Positions 8,823 to 16,909 of a stretch of DNA of 64,000 nucleotides are shown here, piece after piece. A program made the translations under genes and the position numbers. This DNA comes from Tenacibaculum pelagium. GTDB lineage: Bacteria; Bacteroidota; Bacteroidia; Flavobacteriales; Flavobacteriaceae. The stretch spans positions 310,001 through 374,000 of the forward strand of contig NZ_JACGLS010000002.1 in the NCBI RefSeq assembly GCF_014062345.1, written 5' to 3'. Every line of letters starts with the position of its first letter. The first letter of the stretch is position 1. The notes under the pieces were generated by a model. That model did no database searches and had not been told where the DNA came from. It was given only the letters and a program-made list of their open reading frames with translations.

Positions 8823-10151
8823 ATGAAAAATTTAAAAAGAATATTACTTTTAATAGCAGTAATTCTCATTGTTGCTGTAATTTACAATTACCCAAAATTA
8901 AATATCCTTGCTGGGTATTCAGCTAAAAACACTGCTTCCTCTGTTTTTCTTGCAAATAGAACTTTAGAATTTACTGACAATAACGATAATGATTTTTCTC
9001 CTATCAATTTAACTACAGATAAGATTGATACTGAGGAGAAATCTGCAATTGGCTCTGCATTTGGCTTACTAAAAAGAAAAGCTGTTTACAGAAAAGGGTT
9101 AGGTGCTGTTTTAATTACTAATGATTATGACACTTCTAAAAAACCTTTAGTTCCCTTTAGATCTAAACCAGATAACATTACTCCTTTCCCATATGGAAAC
9201 GCAGAGCAAATTGATACTGTTTTTTCTAATGTTGATTATAAAAAACTAAACGAAACTATTGATACAATTTTTAACGACAGAAATAAAACTCGATCTGTAG
9301 TCGTATTATATAAAGATAAAATTATTGCTGAAAAATATGATGATGGTTTTACTAAGGAATCTTTACAAATAGGTTGGTCTATGACCAAAAGTATTACGAG
9401 CACTATGTTCGGAATTTTACGTTGTCAAGGTAAAATAGATGTGCAAACTGATAATCTATTTGAAGAATGGGAAAATGATGAACGTAAAAACATTACGCTG
9501 CATAACTTATTGCAGATGAATTCTGGTTTAGAATGGACAGAAGATTACAATTCTATTTCTGATGTTACCAAAATGCTTTTTCTACAAAAAGACATGACCA
9601 AAACTCAAATTGACAAACCTTTAATAGGTAAACCAAACGAAACTTGGAATTATTCTTCTGGAACCACCAATTTACTTTCAGGAATTTTACGATCTAAGTT
9701 TAACACGCATCAAGAATATTTAGATTTTTGGTATAATGCTTTAATCGATAAAATTGGAATGAACTCAATGGTTATTGAAACGGATATGAGTGGGAATTAT
9801 GTTGGTTCATCGTATGCTTGGGCAACAGCAAGAGATTGGGCTAAATTAGGATTATTATACTTGCATAATGGCGAGTGGAACGGAGAAAATATATTTGACA
9901 AAGACTGGGTAGATTATGCGACAACTCCTACTCCAACTTCTGATGGATGGTATGGTGCACAAATATGGTTAAATGCTGGTAGTAGATATCCTGATGTTCC
10001 GAAAAACATGTACTCTTTTAATGGATATAAAGGTCAGAATGTATTTATTTTACCTAGCGAAGATCTAGTGGTAGTTCGAACAGGACTTACCAAAAATGCT
10101 GACATGAACACCCTTTTAAAAGGAATTATAAATTCAATAAAAAACAACTAA
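8823..10151 (+). CDS. Class C beta-lactamase-like serine hydrolase, membrane-anchored
   Basis: An N-terminal hydrophobic helix (about residues 5-22) anchors a periplasmic domain of the beta-lactamase/penicillin-binding-protein class C fold. The catalytic SxxK is SMTK (Ser186, Lys189) and the second motif is YSSG (Tyr277). Such proteins act as D-amino-acid peptidases, esterases or beta-lactamases, and the substrate cannot be read from sequence. The start at 8823 follows the -7 element and begins directly with the signal anchor. The stop codon overlaps the next start (TAATG), implying translational coupling with the SdpI-like gene. Confidence 0.85.
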   Translation: MKNLKRILLLIAVILIVAVIYNYPKLNILAGYSAKNTASSVFLANRTLEFTDNNDNDFSPINLTTDKIDTEEKSAIGSAFGLLKRKAVYRKGLGAVLITNDYDTSKKPLVPFRSKPDNITPFPYGNAEQIDTVFSNVDYKKLNETIDTIFNDRNKTRSVVVLYKDKIIAEKYDDGFTKESLQIGWSMTKSITSTMFGILRCQGKIDVQTDNLFEEWENDERKNITLHNLLQMNSGLEWTEDYNSISDVTKMLFLQKDMTKTQIDKPLIGKPNETWNYSSGTTNLLSGILRSKFNTHQEYLDFWYNALIDKIGMNSMVIETDMSGNYVGSSYAWATARDWAKLGLLYLHNGEWNGENIFDKDWVDYATTPTPTSDGWYGAQIWLNAGSRYPDVPKNMYSFNGYKGQNVFILPSEDLVVVRTGLTKNADMNTLLKGIINSIKNN

Positions 10152-10492
10152 TGAATCCTTATTACTATATACTATCTATAAATGGTTTACTTTTTCTGTT
10201 TAGTATAATTTTCTATTTCTTTCCACCAAAGAAAATAAATGCCATTTATGGATATCGTACTAATAGAACAATGAAAAACGAAACTATCTGGAAGTTTGCA
10301 AACACTTATTTTACAAAGCAGTTTTTAATCTATTCTGCTATTTCGTTTTTTGCAGCACTTCTATTTGTTAGTATTTCAAAAAATGTTAGCTGGCAACCAA
10401 TGGCAATTATGTTATTGTCTTTAGGAGTATCAGTAGTTAAAACAGAACAAGAAATTAATAAGAATTTTGATGAAGAAGGGAATAAAAAATAG
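10151..10492 (+). CDS. SdpI family membrane protein
   Basis: A 113-residue protein with an N-terminal helix, then a PPKKINAIYGYRTNRTM segment (the YGYRT-x-RSMKN signature of the SdpI/YhfL C-terminal domain), and one or two further helices. SdpI in Bacillus is an immunity and signalling protein against the SdpC toxin; in Bacteroidota the role is unknown and most copies are not linked to a toxin. It overlaps the serine hydrolase stop by one base and ends four bases from the convergent SCO1-like gene. Confidence 0.8.
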   Translation: MNPYYYILSINGLLFLFSIIFYFFPPKKINAIYGYRTNRTMKNETIWKFANTYFTKQFLIYSAISFFAALLFVSISKNVSWQPMAIMLLSLGVSVVKTEQEINKNFDEEGNKK

Positions 10493-10496
10493 GGTC

Positions 10497-11174
10497 CTAT
10501 TTTTTATACTCTTCCTTTAATAAAGTAATGTCATCAATAATTTTTTGCATGTTTTCTTTTTTGGTACCGTCATAAGAACCTCTAATGCGACCTTCTTTAT
10601 CAATAAGTACAAAGTTTTCGGTGTGTACCCAATCGTTATCTCCACCATCACCTTCATCTAAAACAGCAAAATAATGCTTACGCGCTAAATTATAAATGTG
10701 CTTTTTATCTCCGGTAGTTACATTCCACTTTCCATCAATTACTCCTTTACTCTCCGCATATTTTTTTAATTGCGGTACACTATCCATAACAGGAGTTACT
10801 GAATGTGATAAAAACATAATATCATCATCCTTCTTATAATGCTCTTGTAATTCACTCATATTATAAGCCATTGCAATGCAAATTGTTTGACAACGTGTAA
10901 AAAAGAAATCGGCTATGTAAATTTTATCTTTATAATCAGCATTCGTAATCGTTTCTCCATTCTGATTAATCAATTTAAAATCGCCAATAGTATGATTTCT
11001 AGATTTTGTTCTAACAGAAATATCTACCAATTTAGGATTAATATCAGCAGGGTTATAAATTGGTAATCGATCATCTACCTTTACTAAATGATAAAAAACT
11101 GGGATACCAACTGCGCAAAAAACGATTAAAAAAAGTAAGGTGCTTTTTGATTTTTTAAAGAACTTTAAGTCCAT
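10497..11174 (-). CDS. SCO1/SenC family copper-binding protein
   Basis: A single N-terminal membrane anchor (about residues 12-30) is followed by a thioredoxin-like SCO domain. SCO proteins deliver copper to cytochrome c oxidase or act as thiol reductants in the periplasm. The copper cysteines are in RCQTICIAM (Cys95, Cys99) and the ligand histidine is in WVHTENF (His184). The family's usual proline after the second cysteine is isoleucine here. Length 225 fits. It is monocistronic with its own promoter. Confidence 0.88.
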   Translation of the reverse strand: MDLKFFKKSKSTLLFLIVFCAVGIPVFYHLVKVDDRLPIYNPADINPKLVDISVRTKSRNHTIGDFKLINQNGETITNADYKDKIYIADFFFTRCQTICIAMAYNMSELQEHYKKDDDIMFLSHSVTPVMDSVPQLKKYAESKGVIDGKWNVTTGDKKHIYNLARKHYFAVLDEGDGGDNDWVHTENFVLIDKEGRIRGSYDGTKKENMQKIIDDITLLKEEYKK

Positions 11175-11191
11175 TCTCTTTAATTTTTCAA

Positions 11192-11199
11192 CAAAAATA
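11192..11199 (-). promoter_or_regulatory. -7 element (TATTTTTG) of the SCO1-like gene
   Basis: Exact TAnnTTTG match on the reverse strand, 17 bases upstream of the ATG at 11174. Confidence 0.6.
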
Positions 11200-11295
11200 C
11201 GACTAAAAACAAGGTGTATTTACTCGAACGTTAAAAAGTTTGTTAAAACCAAACCGCATCTACTTCTCAAGTTTTTAGAACTCTTTTGAAAAACG

Positions 11296-11303
11296 TACAT
11301 TTG
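11296..11303 (+). promoter_or_regulatory. -7 element (TACATTTG) of the rseP promoter
   Basis: Exact TAnnTTTG match 29 bases upstream of the rseP ATG. A T-rich GTTTTTAG about 18 bases further upstream may serve as a weak -33. Confidence 0.6.
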
Positions 11304-11332
11304 TCAGATTTTAAATTTAGATAAACACCTTT

Positions 11333-12682
11333 ATGGAAATATTAATAAAAGCATCACAATTTATTTTAAGCTTATCGCTCTTAATTGTTTTGCACGAGTT
11401 AGGACACTTTATTCCTGCTAAATTATTTAAAACAAGAGTAGAAAAATTCTATTTATTTTTCGATTATAAATTTTCATTGTTTAAAAAGAAAATTGGTGAT
11501 ACAGTTTATGGTATTGGTTGGATTCCGTTAGGAGGATATGTAAAAATATCTGGAATGATTGATGAAAGCATGGATACTGAGCAAATGGCTTTACCACCAC
11601 AACCTTGGGAGTTTCGTTCTAAACCAGCATGGCAACGTTTAATTATTATGCTAGGTGGTGTTTTTGTAAATTTTGTTTTAGGTATTGTTATCTACATCTG
11701 TTTAATGTATGCTTATGGTGAAAAGTTTTTACCAAACGAAAGTTTAAAAGATGGTGTTTGGGTTCAAGATCAATTAGGTAAAGATTTAGGTTTACAAACT
11801 GGAGATAAAATATTAACTATTGACGGGCAAACAATTCAAAAATTTGGTGAGTTACCATTAGAATTTATAAACGGAAACAACTATACGATTGAAAGAAACG
11901 GAGAAGTTGTTGAAAAAGTAATTCCTACAGATTTTATTTCTAAGTTAGTTGATAGAGGTAAAAATGCTGGTTCGTTTTTAAATATTAGATATCCTTTTAC
12001 AATTGCTAAAGTTCAGAAAGATTCTTTAAACGCTAAAGCTAACATTCTTCCAAAAGATATTGTTACTGCAATTAACGGGCAAGCTATTTCATATTATGAT
12101 CAAGCAAAACCTATTTTAGAGAATTTAAAAGGTCAAGATATTTCTCTTTCTGTTAAAAGAGGAAATGAAAACTTAAATATCCCTGTTAAAGTTTCAGAAT
12201 TTGGAAACTTAGGTGTTGTTTTTACAACTTTACCTATAGGTGATTTAGAAAAATTAGGATATTACCAGTTAGCTGAAAAAAAATATTCTTTTGGTGAAGC
12301 AATTCCTGCAGGAACTAACAAAGCATGGACTACCTTAACCAACTATGTAAAGCAAATGAAAAAGATTTTTAATCCTAGTACAGGTGCTTATAAAGGTTTA
12401 GGTGGATTTATTTCTATCGGTAGTATTTTCCCTTCAGAATTTAGCTGGCAAACATTTTGGAACATCACTGCATTCTTATCAATCATGTTAGGATTCATGA
12501 ATTTATTACCAATTCCTGCTTTAGATGGTGGACACGTAGTATTTACTTTATGGGAAATGATTACTGGTAAAAAACCAGGAGATAAGTTCTTAGAATATGC
12601 ACAAGTAACAGGATTTATTTTATTAATAATCCTACTATTATTTGCTAATGGTAATGATATATTTAGAACATTTTTTAAATAA
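11333..12682 (+). CDS. rseP: RseP/site-2 intramembrane zinc metalloprotease
   Basis: The protein belongs to peptidase family M50. The first helix carries the zinc motif HELGH (His21, Glu22, His25) and the late helix carries the third ligand in the LLPIPALDGGH segment. Between them lie periplasmic PDZ-like regions. In characterised systems RseP cleaves anti-sigma factors and cleans up signal peptides in the inner membrane. The 449-residue length is standard. It is monocistronic with a strong terminator. Elsewhere rseP often neighbours dxr or bamA, and neither is present here. Confidence 0.95.
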   Translation: MEILIKASQFILSLSLLIVLHELGHFIPAKLFKTRVEKFYLFFDYKFSLFKKKIGDTVYGIGWIPLGGYVKISGMIDESMDTEQMALPPQPWEFRSKPAWQRLIIMLGGVFVNFVLGIVIYICLMYAYGEKFLPNESLKDGVWVQDQLGKDLGLQTGDKILTIDGQTIQKFGELPLEFINGNNYTIERNGEVVEKVIPTDFISKLVDRGKNAGSFLNIRYPFTIAKVQKDSLNAKANILPKDIVTAINGQAISYYDQAKPILENLKGQDISLSVKRGNENLNIPVKVSEFGNLGVVFTTLPIGDLEKLGYYQLAEKKYSFGEAIPAGTNKAWTTLTNYVKQMKKIFNPSTGAYKGLGGFISIGSIFPSEFSWQTFWNITAFLSIMLGFMNLLPIPALDGGHVVFTLWEMITGKKPGDKFLEYAQVTGFILLIILLLFANGNDIFRTFFK

Positions 12683-12698
12683 AATTTCATAACAATAA

Positions 12699-12735
12699 AT
12701 AAAAAAGCCTCGTAAATATTTACGAGGCTTTTTTA
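12699..12735. terminator. Bidirectional terminator between rseP and the RNase H gene
   Basis: A near-perfect palindrome with arms AGCCTCGTAAA and TTTACGAGGCT, bordered by A6 and T6 runs. Its right edge includes the stop codon of the reverse-strand RNase H gene. Confidence 0.92.
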
Positions 12736-13371
12736 TTTTCTTCCAAAATCCGCTGGAATTTCACCCCAAGCTTTGGTTTCCCATTTTAGTAATGGGTTTC
12801 TAAAAGAGTTTTCTTGCAGCCATTTTTCAGCTCTAAGAATCAAATCTAAAATATCTTTATTACTAGCATCAAAAACAACATTGGTTCTACATTGCTTTTT
12901 TTGAACCCAACTCATTGCAATTTTAGAATCTGAATAAATAGGAAGCTTGTCCATTTTTTTACTCTTTAATAATGCAATTCCATGTACTAAAGCTAAAAAC
13001 TCACCAATATTATTGGTCCCGTTTTTAAAAGGTCCCATTTTAAAAATTTCTTTTTTATTATGTGTAAGAACCCCTCTGTATTCCATAAGTCCTGGATTTC
13101 CAGCACAAGCTGCATCAACTGAAATACTTTCTAAATTTGGAATTCCGTAAGCAGCTTTCTCTTTAGCTGATAATGTAGGTTTTTTAGTACTCTTACCTTT
13201 GTATTCATTATAGCTTTTGGTAAAGGCTAATTCAGCTTCTTCTTTATCTGCAAAAGCTTTGTATTGAGCTCCTGTAAAACCATCTATTTGTTTTTTACAA
13301 GCATCCCAAGAAGTAAAAATTCCCTTTTTTTTACCATTCCAAACTACATAATATTTCTTTTTTTTACTCAT
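12733..13371 (-). CDS. RNase H type 1 with N-terminal viroplasmin domain
   Basis: Residues 5-50 (YYVVWNGKKKGIFTSWDACK) form a viroplasmin/caulimovirus-type hybrid-binding domain. The C-terminal half is an RNase HI domain that cuts RNA in RNA-DNA hybrids: SVDAACAGNPG gives the first catalytic Asp, IGEFLAL the Glu, YSDSKIA the second Asp, and IPADFGRK the last Asp. This architecture resembles eukaryotic RNase H1 and is common in Bacteroidota. Its start overlaps the end of purN by eight bases, so the two are cotranscribed. Confidence 0.92.
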   Translation of the reverse strand: MSKKKKYYVVWNGKKKGIFTSWDACKKQIDGFTGAQYKAFADKEEAELAFTKSYNEYKGKSTKKPTLSAKEKAAYGIPNLESISVDAACAGNPGLMEYRGVLTHNKKEIFKMGPFKNGTNNIGEFLALVHGIALLKSKKMDKLPIYSDSKIAMSWVQKKQCRTNVVFDASNKDILDLILRAEKWLQENSFRNPLLKWETKAWGEIPADFGRK

Positions 13372-13933
13372 TTTTTAAAATAACCTCTTCTATTATTTTC
13401 GGAAAGTGTTTGTATTCTAATTCATGTACTTTTTTTGCAATTTCATCAACCGTATCTGATTTTGAAACAGCTGTTTTTGCTTGAAAAATTACAGCTCCTT
13501 CATCATAATTTTCATTTACATAATGAATTGTTATCCCTGTTTCAGCATCTTTATTTTCTTTAACAGCCTTGTGTACATTCATTCCATACATGCCTTTTCC
13601 GCCATATTTTGGTAATAAAGCAGGATGAATATTGATAATCTTATTAGGAAAAGCTTCTACAATTTTAGAAGGGATTCGCCATAAAAAACCAGCAAGCACA
13701 ATTATATCTGCTTCAACTTGCAAGAAATTTAAAACCGTATCATCTTTTGTAAGACTCTCTTTATCAAAGAGTGAAGCCTCAATTTCTAACTGTTCACAAC
13801 GGTCAAAAACTTTGGCATACTCATTGTTAGACAGAACGTGAGTAACAACCGCAGTTTGAGTTGATTGAAAATATTTAATGATGTTTTCAGCATTGGTACC
13901 AGAGCCAGAAGCAAAAATTACGATCCTTTTCAT
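13364..13933 (-). CDS. purN: Phosphoribosylglycinamide formyltransferase
   Basis: This enzyme transfers formyl from 10-formyltetrahydrofolate to GAR in purine synthesis. The phosphate-binding loop FASGSGTNAENI is at residues 7-18, the catalytic INIHPALLP motif follows in mid-protein, and the catalytic Asp lies in YDEGAVIF. At 189 residues it matches single-domain PurN. It is the promoter-proximal gene of a two-gene unit with the RNase H gene and diverges from acpP. Confidence 0.94.
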   Translation of the reverse strand: MKRIVIFASGSGTNAENIIKYFQSTQTAVVTHVLSNNEYAKVFDRCEQLEIEASLFDKESLTKDDTVLNFLQVEADIIVLAGFLWRIPSKIVEAFPNKIINIHPALLPKYGGKGMYGMNVHKAVKENKDAETGITIHYVNENYDEGAVIFQAKTAVSKSDTVDEIAKKVHELEYKHFPKIIEEVILKNE

Positions 13934-14072
13934 GAAAATTAGTTGTTTTTGTTACTACAAAAAAAAGGATAATTATTAACAACGGTGGTGTTTATAGCAA
14001 AACATTCAAGTATTTTTTTTAAATTAGACATCACATTTTTGAGCAAAAGTTAGAATTAATAACTAAGATTTG

Positions 14073-14080
14073 TATTTTTG
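14073..14080 (+). promoter_or_regulatory. -7 element (TATTTTTG) of the acpP promoter
   Basis: Exact TAnnTTTG match 31 bases upstream of the acpP ATG, leaving an A-rich leader of about 26 bases, typical for a highly translated flavobacterial gene. Confidence 0.65.
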
Positions 14081-14111
14081 CCTCGATTTTAAATTTTAAA
14101 ACAAACAAATT

Positions 14112-14348
14112 ATGTCAGACATTGCATCAAGAGTAAAAGCAATTATCGTAGACAAATTAGGAGTAGACGATAACGAAGTAACAACAGAAGCTAGCTTCAC
14201 AAACGATTTAGGAGCAGATTCTTTAGATACTGTTGAGTTAATCATGGAGTTCGAAAAAGAATTCGATATTCAAATTCCAGACGATCAAGCTGAAAACATC
14301 GGTACAGTTGGTCAAGCGGTTAGCTATATAGAAGACGCAAAAAAATAA
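14112..14348 (+). CDS. acpP: Acyl carrier protein
   Basis: This small acidic protein carries growing fatty acyl chains on phosphopantetheine attached to Ser37 in the [10 protein letters not shown] motif. Length 78 is standard. It is seven bases upstream of fabF and heads the acpP-fabF-rnc unit, an order shared with many bacteria. It is the likely acyl donor for the aminolipid acyltransferase at 18418. Confidence 0.97.
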   Translation: MSDIASRVKAIIVDKLGVDDNEVTTEASFTNDLGADSLDTVELIMEFEKEFDIQIPDDQAENIGTVGQAVSYIEDAKK

Positions 14349-14355
14349 TTTTTAT

Positions 14356-15606
14356 ATGCAATTAAAACGAGTTGTAGTAACTGGACTTGGCGCATTAACG
14401 CCAATAGGAAACAATAAAGAAGAATATTGGAATGCTTTAGTTAACGGAGTTAGCGGAGCGGCACCTATAACGTATTTCGATGCTGCCAAGTTCAAGACTC
14501 GTTTCGCTTGCGAATTAAAGAATTTCAACGCGACTGACTTTATACATAGAAAGGAAGCGCGTAAAATGGATAGGTTTACGCAATATGCAATGGTAGCTTC
14601 TGATGAGGCAATTGCAGATTCTAAGTTAGATCTAGATAAAATCAACAAATTAAAAGTTGGTGTTATATGGGGAGCAGGTATTGGTGGATTAGAAACATTT
14701 CAAAACGAAGTATTAAACTTTGCAGGAGGAGATGGATCGCCACGTTTTAACCCGTTCTTTATTCCAAAAATGATTGCAGATATTGCTCCGGGACACATTT
14801 CTATTAAAAATGGATTTATGGGGCCAAATTATACTACAGTATCTGCTTGTGCATCATCTGCAAACGCAATGATTGATGCATTAAATTACATTAGACTTGG
14901 TCATTGTGATGTGATTGTAACAGGTGGTAGCGAAGCCGCAGTTACGATTGCTGGTATGGGAGGTTTTAATGCAATGCATGCTTTATCAACTAGAAATGAA
15001 AGTCCAGAAACAGCCTCAAGACCTTTTGATGGTGAACGTGATGGTTTTGTTTTAGGTGAAGGAGCTGGAGCGATTGTATTAGAAGAATACGAACATGCTA
15101 AAGCTCGTGGAGCTAAAATTTATGCTGAAGTTATTGGTGGAGGTATGTCTTCTGATGCGCACCATATGACAGCACCGCATCCTGAAGGAATTGGTGTAAT
15201 TGCAGTAATGAAAAATTGTCTTGAAAATGCTGGTATAAAACCAGAAGACGTAGATCATATCAACACTCATGGTACTTCTACACCATTAGGAGATGTTGCA
15301 GAATTAAAAGCGATTTCTGAAGTTTTTGGAGATCATGCTAAGAATATCAATATCAATTCAACAAAGTCTATGACTGGACATCTGTTGGGTGCAGCTGGCG
15401 CTATAGAATCAATAGCTTCTATATTAGCGATGCAGCATGGTATTGTTCCTCCAACAATTAATCACGTTAACGTTGATGAAAACATCAATCCTGATTTAAA
15501 TCTAACGTTAAACAAAGCTCAAAAGAGAGAGATAAAAGTTGCGATGAGTAATACATTTGGTTTTGGTGGTCATAATGCTTGTCTTGCCTTTAGAAAACTA
15601 GATTAA
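14356..15606 (+). CDS. fabF: Beta-ketoacyl-ACP synthase II
   Basis: This condensing enzyme of type II fatty acid synthesis elongates acyl-ACP with malonyl-ACP. The nucleophile is Cys165 in TTVSACASSAN, and the two catalytic histidines are in NTHGTSTPLGD and TGHLLGAAGA. The 416-residue length and terminal FGFGGHNA are canonical. It lies between acpP and rnc with very short gaps. Confidence 0.97.
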   Translation: MQLKRVVVTGLGALTPIGNNKEEYWNALVNGVSGAAPITYFDAAKFKTRFACELKNFNATDFIHRKEARKMDRFTQYAMVASDEAIADSKLDLDKINKLKVGVIWGAGIGGLETFQNEVLNFAGGDGSPRFNPFFIPKMIADIAPGHISIKNGFMGPNYTTVSACASSANAMIDALNYIRLGHCDVIVTGGSEAAVTIAGMGGFNAMHALSTRNESPETASRPFDGERDGFVLGEGAGAIVLEEYEHAKARGAKIYAEVIGGGMSSDAHHMTAPHPEGIGVIAVMKNCLENAGIKPEDVDHINTHGTSTPLGDVAELKAISEVFGDHAKNININSTKSMTGHLLGAAGAIESIASILAMQHGIVPPTINHVNVDENINPDLNLTLNKAQKREIKVAMSNTFGFGGHNACLAFRKLD

Positions 15607-15612
15607 TTTTGT

Positions 15613-16350
15613 ATGAACTTTCTTCGAAGAATAGTTAGACCCCAAAATAAAGAGGATGAAAACTTTTTCTACGAATTAAAAGAACTGCTTAATTTTAAAC
15701 CAATTAAGCTATCTCACTATAAAAAAGCATTTACACATAGATCTTTAAAGCTTGTAGATAGTAAAGGGCATCCTGTAAACTACGAACGTTTAGAGTTTTT
15801 AGGAGATGCTATTTTAGGTACAGTTATTGCATCTTATTTATACAAAAAAGTTCCTAGTGGAGATGAAGGTTATTTAACTCAAATGCGCTCCAAAGTAGTA
15901 AGTAGAGAACATTTAAATGCTTTGGGTAGAGATTTAGATTTATTTCGTTTTGTAAAAAGTAATATTTCTCAAGACCATATTAGTAATAATATTTACGGTA
16001 ATATTTTTGAAGCACTAATTGGAGCCATATATTTAGATAGAGGTTATAATTATTGCGATCAGTTTATTTACGAGCAAGTAATTTTACCCTATGTTGATAT
16101 TGAACGATTAGAAGGTAAAATATCTAGCTATAAAGGATATGTAATTGAATGGTGCCAGAAGAATAAAAAGAAATACAAGTTTGAATCTTACGAAGACTCA
16201 GGAAACCAAAGCAAAAGGCATTTTAGCGTAAGAGTTACCATAGATGGTGCTATTATTGGTAAAGGTAGAGCTACTTCAAAGAAAAAAGCTGAAGAAATTG
16301 CAGCAAAGAGAGTTTACTATGCAATGCAAAGTCAAATGCAAAACTCTTAA
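15613..16350 (+). CDS. rnc: Ribonuclease III
   Basis: This endonuclease cuts double-stranded RNA in rRNA and mRNA maturation. The RNase III signature YERLEFLGDAILG is at about residues 57-69, a second acidic cluster is in NIFEALIGAIYLD, and a C-terminal double-stranded-RNA-binding domain covers about 170-240. It begins six bases after fabF, so it is cotranscribed with it. Confidence 0.96.
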   Translation: MNFLRRIVRPQNKEDENFFYELKELLNFKPIKLSHYKKAFTHRSLKLVDSKGHPVNYERLEFLGDAILGTVIASYLYKKVPSGDEGYLTQMRSKVVSREHLNALGRDLDLFRFVKSNISQDHISNNIYGNIFEALIGAIYLDRGYNYCDQFIYEQVILPYVDIERLEGKISSYKGYVIEWCQKNKKKYKFESYEDSGNQSKRHFSVRVTIDGAIIGKGRATSKKKAEEIAAKRVYYAMQSQMQNS

Positions 16351-16358
16351 CATAAAAG

Positions 16359-16372
16359 CGAAAACGTTTTCG
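16359..16372. promoter_or_regulatory. Perfect 14-bp palindrome with central CG, candidate operator
   Basis: CGAAAACGTTTTCG is a perfect even palindrome with a central CG, the usual shape of LacI/GalR-family operators. It sits nine bases after the rnc stop and upstream of the IPExxxVDY-pyk pair. TAATTTAG at 16405-16412 is a weak -7 candidate. It is too short and lacks the U-tract for a convincing terminator. The operator role is inference. Confidence 0.4.
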
Positions 16373-16435
16373 TTAATTTCACATTATATTTTAGATACAT
16401 TCATTAATTTAGCAAAAGACAAATAAATTGTTTTT

Positions 16436-16906
16436 ATGTCGGTTTATGCGCTGAATATTGATGAGTTTTCTGATAATAATTATACCTTAATTGGTATCCA
16501 CACAGTACTTAGTGAATATAAATTAGCTTATTTATTAAACCTACATTTAAAAGTAAAGTTTCGTAGAGCTACTTACGACTTAGATTTTACTAAAAAAAAT
16601 AACGAGTCTTCATATGCTGTTTATGAATATATAAATAAAGAGCTCGATTATGATTGGTATTTAATATCTAACGTATATAAATCTACAAAAACAAGTATTT
16701 CAACAGGGCTTTTTAGTGAGAGTGACACAGTAATGAATCTTGTGCCTGAAAAGAAAAAAGTTGATTTTTTTCTAAAAATAGAAGGTGATTTTGATTATGA
16801 GTATATTGTTAAAACAATAGAAAAGATAAATCAAATCCCACAAATAATAACCTCATATGAAATAGAGGTTGAATCTTTAAAATCGAAAGAATTTTTAATT
16901 TTTTAA
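16436..16906 (+). CDS. IPExxxVDY family protein
   Basis: A 156-residue soluble protein of a Bacteroidota-specific family named for its signature, seen here as LVPEKKKVDFFLKI near residues 102-115. Function is unknown. Its conserved position between rnc and pyk in flavobacteria suggests a housekeeping link to RNA metabolism or glycolysis, but nothing in the sequence shows a catalytic site. It ends three bases before pyk, so they are cotranscribed. Confidence 0.85.
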   Translation: MSVYALNIDEFSDNNYTLIGIHTVLSEYKLAYLLNLHLKVKFRRATYDLDFTKKNNESSYAVYEYINKELDYDWYLISNVYKSTKTSISTGLFSESDTVMNLVPEKKKVDFFLKIEGDFDYEYIVKTIEKINQIPQIITSYEIEVESLKSKEFLIF

Positions 16907-16909
16907 AAT

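Noticed and set aside
10151..10492. Toxin-immunity (sdp) locus
   Set aside because: Only the SdpI-like domain is present; no SdpC-like toxin or processing genes were found nearby.
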